Source: Clostridiaceae bacterium (GTDB lineage: Bacteria > Bacillota > Clostridia > Christensenellales > CAG-917). From it: a DNA stretch of 64,000 bases. Positions 27,601-34,663 of the stretch are shown here, piece by piece. The stretch's first letter is position 1. Each line of letters begins with the position of its first letter. The notes beneath the pieces are model-generated. The model had not been told where the DNA came from. It worked only from the letters and a program-made list of their open reading frames with translations, and searched no databases. Location of the stretch: positions 62,001-126,000 of the forward strand of contig JAITPR010000022.1 of the NCBI GenBank assembly GCA_031289315.1, given 5' to 3'. Made by a program: the position numbers and the translations under genes.

Positions 27601-28440
27601 GATGTTGCCCCACTCCGAAGTGCCGTAACGCACAATCCAATCGGAGCCGCCGCTGCCTACGTCGGTTTGGAACACCACTGGATGATTTTGATTAAGCTGG
27701 GCTTTGATTTTATTTAAATCGGAATCCGTATTACTGGTGATAGGAGTACTTCCCGACGCAAAAAAATCCGACTTGTAAGATGAAACTCTTGACTTTAAGG
27801 CGTTCCGCATTATGTTGCCGTCGGTCACCCATTCGCGGTAATTTAAGGCATAAGGGACTTCCGCTAAGGTTGCGGCGCCGCTTGTTTTTAACAGTGTAAA
27901 CGCATCGTCATTATAAGACCCGCCGTCCGTGCCGTTGTTTATGTAATTGTATGTCCATTGGGGTGAGAACACCTTAGAGGTGTCTAAGACGCCGCCGTTT
28001 CTAACCGTCCAGTCGTTTAAACGGGCGACCTCATATGTAAACGTGTAGTAGGTGGTAGACCATGAAACGCAAGAACCCAAAGAGCCTTGGTTGCCGATTG
28101 TCGGGAAATATTTGTCTTGACTTAGGTCAATCGCCGCTAGATAGGACACTCCCTCGGTGCCGGCACTTAGCTTGAGCGGCGAAACGAGAGCCGCGTCATT
28201 GTTTTCCGAACGCTTTGCGCCCAACCCGAAGCTTTCGAACTCATCTCCGTCCGGAGGAAGAACCTCGTCCCCCGTTGAGGCGTTTTCGATAATTTGTCCG
28301 TCCTCCGCCACAGCCGTAAAACCCGCAATATTTGGGAAAACAATGAAACCCACGCTGAAAAAAAGCACCGCTATCGCTAATATACCCAGACGCTTTGTCA
28401 GCCTTTCTATTATTCTTTTATTTATGTTTTTCATGTTCAT
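21583..28440 (-). CDS. Secreted papain-family (C1A) peptidase with 20 InlB-type repeats
   Basis: A 2285-residue surface protein. A signal or anchor helix lies at residues ~19-36 (GILAIAVLFFSVGFIVFP). The C1A peptidase domain (~100-390) has Cys124 in NQGSLGSCVSWS, the His in GHSLTIVGYND (~300) and the Asn in ANSWGTSWG (~333), so it should be active. One InlB-type repeat (NPNGG...GHNFDGW...LYAVW) and a PPC-like beta domain follow. Nineteen tandem repeats of about 75 residues then carry YNANGG, GYTFAGWA and LYAVW. The end is a beta domain and a final hydrophobic run LQWFYLIVLFGWIWM with no basic tail. The frame is open to 28473, but those codons lie in the dispersed element, so I start at 28440 behind AGGTAAG. 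It probably cuts or binds host or neighbour surface proteins; the target is unknown. Confidence 0.9.
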   Translation of the reverse strand: MNMKNINKRIIERLTKRLGILAIAVLFFSVGFIVFPNIAGFTAVAEDGQIIENASTGDEVLPPDGDEFESFGLGAKRSENNDAALVSPLKLSAGTEGVSYLAAIDLSQDKYFPTIGNQGSLGSCVSWSTTYYTFTYEVARLNDWTVRNGGVLDTSKVFSPQWTYNYINNGTDGGSYNDDAFTLLKTSGAATLAEVPYALNYREWVTDGNIMRNALKSRVSSYKSDFFASGSTPITSNTDSDLNKIKAQLNQNHPVVFQTDVGSGGSDWIVRYGTSEWGNIVMRQESYLDIHGNPTWDGHSLTIVGYNDDVTCDLNNNGIIEDFERGAFKIANSWGTSWGNAGFIWVMYDALNKQSNTPEQNASTGKIRSEIFDLYEIFYIEVANYSLDVTCEVTLNSNQRSDINVQISGKDGANPTVYADTLFSVSLYMGVGRGGAYSFKGTTIADDATFVFDYGSAVANFDTSQLTVIVSDRGTLSGSTLIKSIKFYHGDTLLKSETPNLNLNSGSKSFYYPDSNVSELKLNPNGGTISPLLPIVGDNVTIPTLAPKRSGHNFDGWAANSLATTPDYLPGEIVHLDADLTLYAVWTDAPLLAINTPTASVVCWAEQEIWYKYVASGTSIYSFTSIGSLDVIGYIYDSIAASELAKDDDSGEGMNFLITYGMTAGRTYYLKARSYNVSSTGSFTVLLKDTVTYTVSYNANGGNGAPATQTKPFGETLVLRADILTRTGYTFLGWSPDSGAVTPVYQPGGDYTDEASVVLYAVWHANTYSVIYNANGGSGDMSDSAHTYNTTSSLTLNAFTRPGYTFAGWAVSAGGNVIYGDGYSGNLNLTTTDDGTVNLYAVWTANAYSVKYNANGGSGDMSDSAYAYDTASELTANAFTRTGYIYVGWATEEDGTVEYTDGQNVINLTTTAGGTVNIYAVWQAITYGVRYNANGGSGDMSDSTHIYDTASALTVNAFTRIGYNFARWATDDDIIAYTNGQSVLNLTATDGDIINLYAIWHTGVIYTVRYNANGGNGTMSDSAHVYDSEKTLTANTFIRAGYTYAGWATAADGSVVYADGQKVVNLTTTNGDRIELYAVWTANTYAVQYNANNGTGDMSDSAHIYNTASELTVNAFTRTGYAFAGWATTEDGSVKYTDGQSVINLTTANGATVNVYAVWGANIYGVNYNANGGTGEMSDSEHVYDTASELTANAFVNTGYTFIGWATDAEGSIEYVDGQSVLNLTSTAGATVSLYAVWTVNNYVVAYNANGGSGEMSDSEHVYDTAKELTVNVFTRTGYAFAGWAADAYGIVEYTDGQSVINLTASDKETFDLYAVWSANVYSVKYSANGGSGDMSDSEHAYNTAKKLTANAFTRTGYTFIGWATSAIGSLAYTDGQSIINLTSTAGDTINLYAVWTVNTYSVAYDSNGGSGFTSDSSHIYNLESKLSANAFTRTGYIFGGWATEADGSLIYVDRQIVKNLTSTAGEIVTLYAFWIAHTYSIKYNANGGNGVMSDSLHLYGTASELTANAFTRTGYSFVGWAATSAGQIIYADGQSVVSLTSINGEFINLYAVWTINNYVITYDANGGTGKMSDSSHTYGIAKALTANAFVRANYSFIGWATSADGQIAYGDRETVINVTLVADEIITLYAVWHIDIVYGIRYNANGGSGEMSDSSHAYNTASVLTANTFERIGYSYAGWATSASGPIVYGDREAIMNLTAIDDEIVNLYAVWKANTYVVKYNANGGIGSMLNSSHTYNTVRTLTVNAYVRTGYTFAGWATSVGTLSYADGQSVANLTATNGATVNLYAVWTANTYVVKYNPNGGKGATPDSVHTYGITSELTANAFERIGYTFAGWAESTGTLAYVDAQSVLNLTATDGVTISLYAVWTANTYGVRYNANGGSGEMSDSAHAYDAAKALSANTFTMAMYVFTGWATEADGKVVYTNLQSVINLTSTDGETIDLYALWQSNVFYKVGYNANGGSGKMSDSSHVYDTAKELTINAFTRSGYAFAGWSTEADGEIVYGDRESVLNLTTTSGDRLDIYAVWIANTYGVNYNPNGGNGEMSDSVHVYDTESQLTSNVFARPDYTFAGWAYSSGSLAYADGETVINLTTTNDATIKLYAVWVINTYSVIYNPKGGVGEPSNQIKTHNKVLTLSSVEPTRVGYVFLGWSSVSTAFAVEYLPDSQYVENENLTLYAVWQGTGNSLASPPAFTQSAYTMEYKGRLQLHIKNGSGPYKFSSDNDKVTVDPNTGIVNSTTSFTKTMTATITITDSNNNTDTCTVKVSPSPLQWFYLIVLFGWIWM

Positions 28441-28456
28441 GGTACGCTTACCTATA

Positions 28457-28526
28457 GGGTGTGGGCAATCCATTGTGGTGACTTACTGTCTAAGAAAATC
28501 TTTTGTCACCGCGAATTATCCTCCCC
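28457..28526. repeat. Dispersed inverted-repeat element, short form, copy 8
   Basis: GGGTGTGGGCAATCCATTGTGGTGA-type left end and TCACCGCGAATTATCCTCCCC right end. It ends 16 bases from the peptidase ATG and lies within its predicted leader. Confidence 0.88.
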
Positions 28527-28546
28527 GCCTCTTTTGTACTATTCTT

Positions 28547-28575
28547 ATTATATAACTATTAGACGAGAAAAACAA
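28547..28575 (-). promoter_or_regulatory. Promoter of the giant peptidase gene
   Basis: Leftward TTGTTT (28570-28575), 17 bases, TATAAT (28547-28552). Transcription would start near 28540 and run straight into the dispersed element. Confidence 0.65.
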
Positions 28576-28679
28576 GTAATTAGCCAAAAAAAATCGCGAA
28601 ATGTCAAAAAAAAATTTCACCGCCTCCCGCACGCGCATTGCCATCCATTTTGTAAACCATATCGGTAAATCATTTTTAG

Positions 28680-28785
28680 GTTTTTTGGGGAGGATTTTTC
28701 AAGGGGTTTCGGGGGGTTTTCAAGAGAATTTTTTAAGGGTTTTAGGGGTTTTGGCGTGGATTTTATTAAGTTTTTTAGGGGCTTG
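28680..28785 (+). other. G/T-rich tract with repeated GGGG runs
   Basis: Runs GGGG, GGGG, GGGGGG, GGG and GGGG are separated by short T-rich spacers. Short reading frames here are low complexity. It could form a G-quadruplex when single-stranded. It lies just before the tRNA-Thr promoter. Confidence 0.55.
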
Positions 28786-28827
28786 AAAAACTTTTTCGAT
28801 AAACTTTTTCTATAGTTAAAAAAATTC

Positions 28828-28856
28828 TTGACTAACCGTTCTTTCTTTGTTATAAT
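28828..28856 (+). promoter_or_regulatory. Promoter of the tRNA-Thr(GGT) unit
   Basis: TTGACT (28828-28833) and TATAAT (28851-28856) are 17 bases apart. Transcription starts just before the broken tRNA copy and so would include it. Confidence 0.8.
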
Positions 28857-28886
28857 TCCTACCGTTGCAATTGACTGAAATTTCTT

Positions 28887-28927
28887 GCTGCTATCGCTCA
28901 GTCGGTAGTGCACGTCCTTGGTAAGGT
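28887..28927 (+). pseudogene. Broken 5' half of tRNA-Thr(GGT)
   Basis: GCTGCTAT-C-GCTCAGTCGG and ACGTCCTTGGTAAGG match the intact tRNA at 28977, with two changes in the D-stem region. After the anticodon arm the sequence diverges, so no T-arm or acceptor closes. The two copies are exactly 90 bases apart. Confidence 0.85.
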
Positions 28928-28976
28928 GAAAGGACTCTAAAATAAACAACCTTAAAACCACCTCTAAACAGCATTC

Positions 28977-29052
28977 GCTGCTATGGCTCAGTCGGTAGAG
29001 CACGTCCTTGGTAAGGACGGGGTCGGCAGTTCAAATCTGCCTAGCAGCTCCA
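28977..29052 (+). tRNA. tRNA-Thr(GGT)
   Basis: The acceptor GCTGCTA/TAGCAGC is closed, the anticodon loop is TTGGTAA (GGT), the T-arm is GGCAGTTCAAATCTGCC and CCA is encoded. Confidence 0.97.
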
Positions 29053-29053
29053 T

Positions 29054-29090
29054 GAAAAAACCACCCTTTATCGGGTGGTTTTTTCTTTTT
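29054..29090. terminator. Two-way terminator between tRNA-Thr and the surface protein gene
   Basis: GAAAAAACCACCC pairs with GGGTGGTTTTTTC. The stem carries A-runs and T-runs, so it suits both the tRNA unit and the leftward gene ending at 29163. Confidence 0.9.
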
Positions 29091-29162
29091 ATCGGGTATT
29101 TTTTGCCGGTGTTTTTCTTCAGCCGAATGATTTTTTATTCGGGTATTTTTTCGCCGGCGGTT

Positions 29163-31487
29163 TTAAATATCGGTGTCAGAGTCGGAGAAATTTGTTAAAA
29201 TATCCGCGTTGATTTCCGGGTTGAAGTCGGTTTCGGTATCGGTATCTGCGTTGATTTCCACGTCGGGATTGGTATCCGGATTGGGGGCGGATTTTTTGCC
29301 GGAGGTGAAGAGTTTTCCGAAGACGGCGGAGAAGGTAAAGGGTTTGCCGGAGGCGGAGAGTTTGCGTTTAATTATAAGGAGCGCGGCTAAAATCAGCAGG
29401 GCGCCGCCTAAGATGCCTAAGACAATCCAGAGCCACAGAAGGTCGTCGACTTTGACGGACTCATTCCGTATTGACACAGAAATTTCCGGCGACAGTGCGG
29501 TTGCCTCGCGCACGCCGTCGCTGACGATAACCTCTACAAAATAAGTCCCGCCGGCGCTTTCGGAATAGAAATTGCACATATGGCGGGCGACATCCTGCGT
29601 ATATGGTTCTGCGGAGCCGTCGGCGGCGACCTTAAACCACCGGTAGGAATAATTTAGTCCGGAGTGTTCTACGGCGACGGCGAAAGCGGTTTGCATTTCC
29701 GGGTCGCCCGAATAAGCGTAGTCAACACCGCTTACGTTGGCAAAAACGGGTGGCAGGAGCGTGACGGCGGGGTAAATCGAAAGATTATCCGTGCCGACAT
29801 TCACAAGCTGTCCTACGGCGATTTCGGAGGTAGCAGAATTTTTAACAAGGCTCCAACCTAAAAACGTGTAACCGTCCGCGGAATACCCTAAATCCGCAAC
29901 GGTGTAATCGGAATTTTTCTCCACGGATTCGGTACGCAAGACTTTGCTAGCGTCGTGGTTATAGAAGATGACGGACACCTTGGTTCCGGAAAAAATCTTA
30001 ACCTTCAAATCGCGTACGGACACGGCGGAACTGAAGTTGCCGTTAAAAATTCTTATATCGACGCCGAAGGTTTTGGCTAAGCCCTCGGTGGTATAAAAGA
30101 ATAAATTTTCGTGTTCTTCCGTCAAATAGTGAACATAAACGTCGTCTACAAGCTCATACCAATCAAAATAAAGCTGTGCGCCGTCTATAATCGGTTCGGT
30201 ATTAAAAATAAATTGGTAGCCGTCTTCGCGATAAGGCAAGCCGACGTTGCCGGCGTTTAAGTTGTCCACGGGGTCTAGGAGTACGGGGGGATTCAGGGAA
30301 TATGCGGCGTAGAGCGTCACGTCCTCAAGGACGGAAAAGCTGTCGCCGGCGGAATATTTTGCCATATCGCTTCCGTAGACGTCCGCCCACCCGACGAAGG
30401 TATAGCCGGCGCGTTCTGCGGCGACGTAATCGGCGACGACGTGCGCCATGCCCTCTTTGACGTAGTTGTAAGCGATTTCGCCGCTTGCGTCCACGTATCC
30501 GATTTTATATGCGGTATAGGCGTCGACGCCTTCGCCGACGACCTCACCCACCGTTTCGACGACGGCGGAGTTTTCGCCCTTAGTCACGGTGACGCGAACG
30601 CCGTAGTTGCCGGCGTAGACGGGTTGCGTAGCGTTAACGGCATTTAGCAAATCAATATATGAATTGGATATGAGGTCATGTTGCAGCCACTGGTAGGAAA
30701 CCGTGAAACCGTCGGTCGGAGTGACGACGGCGGAAAGGATAAATCTATTCACATCGGCGGGGTCGTCGGCGACGGTTATTTCCACGGTAGGCGGACGAAT
30801 GCCCTCCACGGCGTACAAAAATAATTTTCCGTCCACGGCAAGAGCGGCAAGGTCGGCGTTCTGTCCCGGCTCGAGGTCGATTTTATTACTGCCCTGTGTA
30901 AGGCTCCAGCCCAACAGTTCGATTCCGTCCGTGTGTTCCTTAGCTTGGTCTTGAATTACGCCGTCGGGATTAATTTGGTTGCTCATCACATAGGTGCTAC
31001 CGTCGGCATTTTTGTAAAGAACTATGAAGCCGTTAATGCAGAATACCTGTGCAGTTTTTTGAGTTTCCGCACCTCCGTTGTTAACGGTAACGGTCAATTG
31101 CAACCACGTAACGGAACCGCCCTCGGTGCTATACTTCGGGAAGTGGCCGACTTCTCCGTTGCCGCCGTCCTCGTCGGGGATTTCCTCAAAGCCGTTGTCC
31201 ATAAACGCTTCCCAACGATAAAGCACTTCCGCGCCTGACGGAGGTGCGGGCGCGATAATCGGAACGGCGGTTTGATTCATAATTGCGGGAACCCTGCCAC
31301 CGCTTAGAACATCCAAGTCGGGGTCGCCCTCAAAGGAAACGGTAAAGGAAAACTCCTCTGCGGCGAAGGCTTGAAGGGGTGCGGCGACTGCGCCGGACAG
31401 CGCCAAAAGGAGAAGACACAACGCCGCAAAAGCGGCGCAGGTTCCTTTTTTAAACGGGTTTATATTTCGGGTTTTATTGAATTTCAT
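29163..31487 (-). CDS. Secreted surface protein with InlB-like repeats and C-terminal membrane anchor
   Basis: A 774-residue surface protein. A signal peptide lies at residues ~1-43 (CAAFAALCLLLLALSGAVAA, then AFAAEE). The ectodomain alternates Ig-like domains (YRWEAFMD, YQWLQHD, YFDWYELVDD, YSYRWFKV) with at least three InlB-like GW repeats (GIELLGWSL, GYTFVGWADVY, GYTFLGWSL). A strong helix LWLWIVLGILGGALLILAAL, followed by IIKRKL, anchors it. The cytoplasmic tail is long, ending Asp/Asn/Thr-rich (PNPDTNPDVEINADTDTETD). There is no LPXTG. It lies downstream of the small anchored protein at 31581 on the same strand, 93 bases away, and belongs to the surface-protein locus that extends to 61.5 kb. 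I infer adhesion or a wall role. Confidence 0.82.
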   Translation of the reverse strand: MKFNKTRNINPFKKGTCAAFAALCLLLLALSGAVAAPLQAFAAEEFSFTVSFEGDPDLDVLSGGRVPAIMNQTAVPIIAPAPPSGAEVLYRWEAFMDNGFEEIPDEDGGNGEVGHFPKYSTEGGSVTWLQLTVTVNNGGAETQKTAQVFCINGFIVLYKNADGSTYVMSNQINPDGVIQDQAKEHTDGIELLGWSLTQGSNKIDLEPGQNADLAALAVDGKLFLYAVEGIRPPTVEITVADDPADVNRFILSAVVTPTDGFTVSYQWLQHDLISNSYIDLLNAVNATQPVYAGNYGVRVTVTKGENSAVVETVGEVVGEGVDAYTAYKIGYVDASGEIAYNYVKEGMAHVVADYVAAERAGYTFVGWADVYGSDMAKYSAGDSFSVLEDVTLYAAYSLNPPVLLDPVDNLNAGNVGLPYREDGYQFIFNTEPIIDGAQLYFDWYELVDDVYVHYLTEEHENLFFYTTEGLAKTFGVDIRIFNGNFSSAVSVRDLKVKIFSGTKVSVIFYNHDASKVLRTESVEKNSDYTVADLGYSADGYTFLGWSLVKNSATSEIAVGQLVNVGTDNLSIYPAVTLLPPVFANVSGVDYAYSGDPEMQTAFAVAVEHSGLNYSYRWFKVAADGSAEPYTQDVARHMCNFYSESAGGTYFVEVIVSDGVREATALSPEISVSIRNESVKVDDLLWLWIVLGILGGALLILAALLIIKRKLSASGKPFTFSAVFGKLFTSGKKSAPNPDTNPDVEINADTDTETDFNPEINADILTNFSDSDTDI

Positions 31488-31580
31488 AAGGGATTTTTCC
31501 TAGTTTTTTACGCGGTGAAGCCGCTTTATACTGTGAATGCCGCCGATGTTGTACAACTTTATGCGCGTTGTTTTTATTGG

Positions 31581-32240
31581 TTAATCCGGTTCGGGACAGC
31601 CTAACATATACATGTCCTTGTCGCCGTAAATCGGTCTACCGCCGGGGGTCAACAACATATTTGTATAAAGGCTTGGGCAGCTCAAAAACGCGTAGTCCTC
31701 TATAATGATACTCGGCAAGTCGGAGGCACCCAAAATGGTAACCTGATAAAGAGTGTCCATATTGGCAAACGCCATCATTTCGATGATTGACACGCTTTCG
31801 GGTATCAGAAGGGTTCTTATAAACGGATTGCCCGCCCACGGCTCGTCCGTATCGTAGTCGGCGGAGATTCTGCTAACCGGCACAACGCGTTCCGTCGGCG
31901 TTTTATGTGTCGACGGAATAATGACATACGGATATATTGCGGTAGCTTCATAGCCGATTGCCGAATAGTGGTCAATTTGGCTTTCGTTGGCGACGGGGTC
32001 ATTTATTTTGTTTCCGTAGATGTCGTACGCCGCGAACAGTATATATTTTTCAGACGGATTCCACCCGCCCGGCGGCGACTGAATGTCCTCTTGAACCTCG
32101 TAGGCATTTTTCCATATTGAGTATGTAGCGTTTGAAGCAAACAAAAAAGCCGCCGTTCCCAAAGAAAAAACCAAGGAAATAGTAAGGATTACTGCCGCCG
32201 CAACGGCAATCACGGAGTTTTTATCGTACTTTTTTACCAT
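31581..32240 (-). CDS. Small anchored protein with leucine-rich (BspA-like) segment
   Basis: A 219-residue protein. A long N-terminal helix (VIAVAAAVILTISLVFSLGT) runs into AAFLFASNATYSIWKN, a layout shared with the two small proteins at 33264 and 60787. The C-terminal half has a BspA-type leucine-rich pattern: IRTLLIPESVSIIEMMAFAN, TLYQVTILGASDLPSIIIED and YAFLSCPSLY. Only about two units are present, far fewer than in typical BspA proteins. It lies at the head of the leftward pair with the 774-residue protein and faces the rightward giant operon across a repeat-rich region. No function is assigned beyond the cell surface. Confidence 0.72.
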   Translation of the reverse strand: MVKKYDKNSVIAVAAAVILTISLVFSLGTAAFLFASNATYSIWKNAYEVQEDIQSPPGGWNPSEKYILFAAYDIYGNKINDPVANESQIDHYSAIGYEATAIYPYVIIPSTHKTPTERVVPVSRISADYDTDEPWAGNPFIRTLLIPESVSIIEMMAFANMDTLYQVTILGASDLPSIIIEDYAFLSCPSLYTNMLLTPGGRPIYGDKDMYMLGCPEPD

Positions 32241-32434
32241 AGCGTCCTATGCGTCACTATTTCGCGTATAAGCCGGTGAGCGTCGCCGCGCACGTGTTAT
32301 ATTGCAAATCTACTATATTATAGCTTATGCGGATAAAAAAATCAATACCTAATTTTTAAAATGATATTTACGATAAAACAATGTTTAAATTCGGTATGTT
32401 TAAAAGTGGAAATTAAAGATTTAGAAAAAGGGTA

Positions 32435-32463
32435 TTGACAACTTTCTTCCACGCGTATATAAT
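32435..32463 (+). promoter_or_regulatory. Consensus promoter of the giant surface operon
   Basis: TTGACA (32435-32440), exactly 17 bases, TATAAT (32458-32463): a perfect match to the sigma-A consensus. The leader to 33264 is about 790 bases and full of repeats. Confidence 0.85.
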
Positions 32464-32470
32464 TGCATAA

Positions 32471-32486
32471 GGGAATTTTTATTCCC
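32471..32486 (+). other. Stem-loop at the predicted 5' end of the operon transcript
   Basis: GGGAAT, TTTT, ATTCCC. It begins seven bases after the -10 box, so the RNA would start at or within one base of the stem. Confidence 0.6.
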
Positions 32487-32562
32487 TAAATTAGTAGTTG
32501 CTATATTATATAGTGTAGTAAAAAAGCGGGCATAGTCATAAGTTCCGCGCAGATGTCACCTT

Positions 32563-32775
32563 ATTGGAAGGCTTTATGCGCGTTGCATGGGGACGTGGCG
32601 TATGAGGGTAGGCACCTATTAGGGGACCTTTCGACTGCGCGCGGCACGCCGCGCTACGCTCAAGGTGACAGTCTATATAACCCGCTCCTATTGGGTGACA
32701 CGTGGGGGGAAACGCTCCTATTGGGTGACACGTGGGAATAAATTCCCGCTCCTATTGGGTGACAGTTGAATTCTG
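32563..32775. repeat. Second repeat family, copy 1, with CTCCTATTGGGTGACA units
   Basis: It contains TTGGAAGGCTTTATGCGCG, then TTAGGGGACCTTTCGACTGC, GCGGCACGCCGCGCTACGCT and CAAGGTGACAGTCT. Three units of about 30 bp carrying CGCTCCTATTGGGTGACA follow. A diverged inverse copy lies at 32778-32860 (CTGTCATATTGAGCCGAAAG). Confidence 0.85.
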
Positions 32776-32875
32776 CGTAGACTGTCATATTGAGCCGAAA
32801 GCGTTGAGGTGACAACCGAAACGGGTTCGTGTCGAAATATCCCCTAAGACAAAGACGCGAACTTTTGCGTCTGCG

Positions 32876-33250
32876 GCGACAGCCCCCGCATTGGTGGCGG
32901 CGAATGCCGCCGATGTTATACTACATACCGCTTTATGCGCGTTGTTTAGGGACGTGACGTAAGGGGCTAGGCACCCATAAGGGGACCTTTCGACTGCGCG
33001 CGGCACGCCGCGCTACGCTCAAGGTGACAGTCTAAAATTCCCGCTCCTATTGGGTGACACGTGGGGGGAAACGCTCCTATTAGGTGACACGTGGGAATAA
33101 ATTTCCGCTCCTATTGGGTGACACGTGGGAATAAATTCCTCTCCTATTGGGTGACAGTACTAATAACACCCGCCCCATATGGGGTGACAATCTAAATAAA
33201 CCGCTCCCCCATTCGGTAACGTGAGGGGAAACCGCTCCCCCATTGGGTGA
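32876..33250. repeat. Second repeat family, copy 2, with five or more CTCCTATTGGGTGACA units
   Basis: It starts with GCGACAGCCCCCGCATTGGT, then CTTTATGCGCGTTGTTTAGG, and the same AGGGGACCTTTCGACTGC core. Several 25-30-bp units, ending CCATTGGGTGACA, lead directly into the ribosome site of the gene at 33264. No gene is seen in this stretch. Confidence 0.85.
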
Positions 33251-33263
33251 CAATAAGGTGAAG

Positions 33264-34151
33264 ATGAAGAGTAAAAACGGAAAGAGGCTAATTGCGATAA
33301 TAACAACGGCATTGATTGTTGTAGCGGCGCTGTCACTGGCGATTTTTACCGTTGCGTGGTATTCGGCTTCGGCGAGAACGGGCATTTTATACGAGGTGGA
33401 CGCAAGCGGCTTTTTCATGTTATATTTTGACAGTGAAATCGAAAACGAGGACGCATTTTTACTCCCGGCGGTGGCGAAAAAAGGAGCCGTTTTGGACGGC
33501 GACATAACGCCCGCTACGGATTTATTTATCACCAACGCACCCGACCCGAACGCGCATTCCGTCAACCCGGCTTCACCCATAGACCGCGCTCCGGTGGGTG
33601 TCGAGTACATGACGATACTAAATATGCGTGACGCTTTAGACACGGCTGGCACCGCGCGCAACATACGTTTAGACTTCAATGCGCGTAGCCGCCGAATGGA
33701 TAGCGGAGAGTTTTTCAATCTAAATTTTAACACGGATATTTCGTTGAAAGTCACACTTTACATATATGAAAACGGCACTTCACCCATAGTTTTTATACCG
33801 GGAACGGGAGAAATGGTCCACGCGCAGGATGCGGACGGGAACTATCTTTACGATGATGACGACAACAAGGTACCAACCATGATAGAGATAAACGCCGCGC
33901 CGGATTTTGAGAATGACACGAACTTTTCGCAATATAAAGAGCTTGAACTTTCGCAGAGCAAAAAGAACACCATGGTGGATCCGTCGGATGATTTATGGCT
34001 TACGGGCGACAGTGTTGTGTACATAAAAATCGAAGCATATTTGCTGCAGGTTGACGAGCTTTGCGAACCGGGCATACGCGAATATGGCGTACGCTTCACC
34101 GTGGGCGCGCAGTTCTACATGGACGGAATACCGTACGTACCGTCACCTTAA
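33264..34151 (+). CDS. Small anchored surface subunit, TasA/pilin-like layout
   Basis: A 295-residue protein. A basic start (MKSKNGKRL) is followed by a helix IAIITTALIVVAALSLAIFT and then VAWYSASARTG. The helix-then-AW-F/Y-S pattern also begins the protein at 60787 and recalls SipW-processed fibre proteins such as TasA, but I see no proven cleavage site and no SipW-type peptidase in the window. The body is beta-rich, with a C-terminal strand EYGVRFTVGAQFYM resembling MFRFIVAIKLEV at 60787. The frame runs up to 33243 with a TTG, but AAGGTG five bases before the ATG at 33264 decides the start. It is first gene of the rightward operon with the giant protein. Confidence 0.72.
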   Translation: MKSKNGKRLIAIITTALIVVAALSLAIFTVAWYSASARTGILYEVDASGFFMLYFDSEIENEDAFLLPAVAKKGAVLDGDITPATDLFITNAPDPNAHSVNPASPIDRAPVGVEYMTILNMRDALDTAGTARNIRLDFNARSRRMDSGEFFNLNFNTDISLKVTLYIYENGTSPIVFIPGTGEMVHAQDADGNYLYDDDDNKVPTMIEINAAPDFENDTNFSQYKELELSQSKKNTMVDPSDDLWLTGDSVVYIKIEAYLLQVDELCEPGIREYGVRFTVGAQFYMDGIPYVPSP

Positions 34152-34159
34152 TAGCCGTA

Positions 34160-34320
34160 TTGGAAGGCGTTATGCGCGTTGCTTAGGGACGTGGTGTATT
34201 AGGGTAGGCACCCATAAGGGGACCTTTCGACTGCGCGCGGCACGCCGCGCTACGCTCAAGGTGACAGTCTATAATAACCCGCTCCTATTGGGTGACAGGA
34301 TAAAGAACCCGGCGCCCATT
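34160..34320. repeat. Second repeat family, copy 3
   Basis: ATTGGAAGGCGTTATGCGCG, the AGGGGACCTTTCGACTGC core and CGCTCCTATTGGGTGACAGG, in the same order as copies 1 and 2. It begins nine bases after the stop of the gene at 33264. Confidence 0.85.
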
Positions 34321-34407
34321 GAGCGGTACGCTTTTTTCACTCAAGGTGTAAAGCGGCAGGAAAACGCTTATATCAAGGAGCAGTTGGCGCGAAGGATAAA
34401 AGCTTTG

Positions 34408-34612
34408 TCCGTATTGGAAGGCTTTATGCGCGTTGTTTAGGGACGTGGCGTATTAGGGTAGGCACCCATAAGGGGACCTTTCGACTGCGCGCGGCACGCC
34501 GCGCTACGCTCAAGGTGACAGTCTAAAATTTCCGCATTGGAGGCGACGACAGCCCCCGCATTGGTGGCGGCGAAAGCCCCCGCATTGGTGGCGGCGAAAG
34601 CCCTCATGTCAC
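34408..34612. repeat. Second repeat family, copy 4, with GCCCCCGCATTGGTGGCGGC units
   Basis: The same core, followed by three units of about 27 bp of the type GCCCCCGCATTGGTGGCGGC. Together with copy 3 it fills the 680-base gap before the giant gene; no other gene is seen there. Confidence 0.85.
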
Positions 34613-34663
34613 CCACATGAAAAAAGATGACGAGAAAAGGCAATAAAAACGCCTTGAGGATTG

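Noticed and set aside
21583-28440. CRISPR-like array because of regular repeats
   Set aside because: The periodicity is that of coding InlB-type repeats of about 225 bases in an open frame; there are no short identical repeats with unique spacers.
28441-28473. 11-codon N-terminal extension of the giant peptidase
   Set aside because: It is encoded by the dispersed element; the downstream ATG starts a normal export signal.
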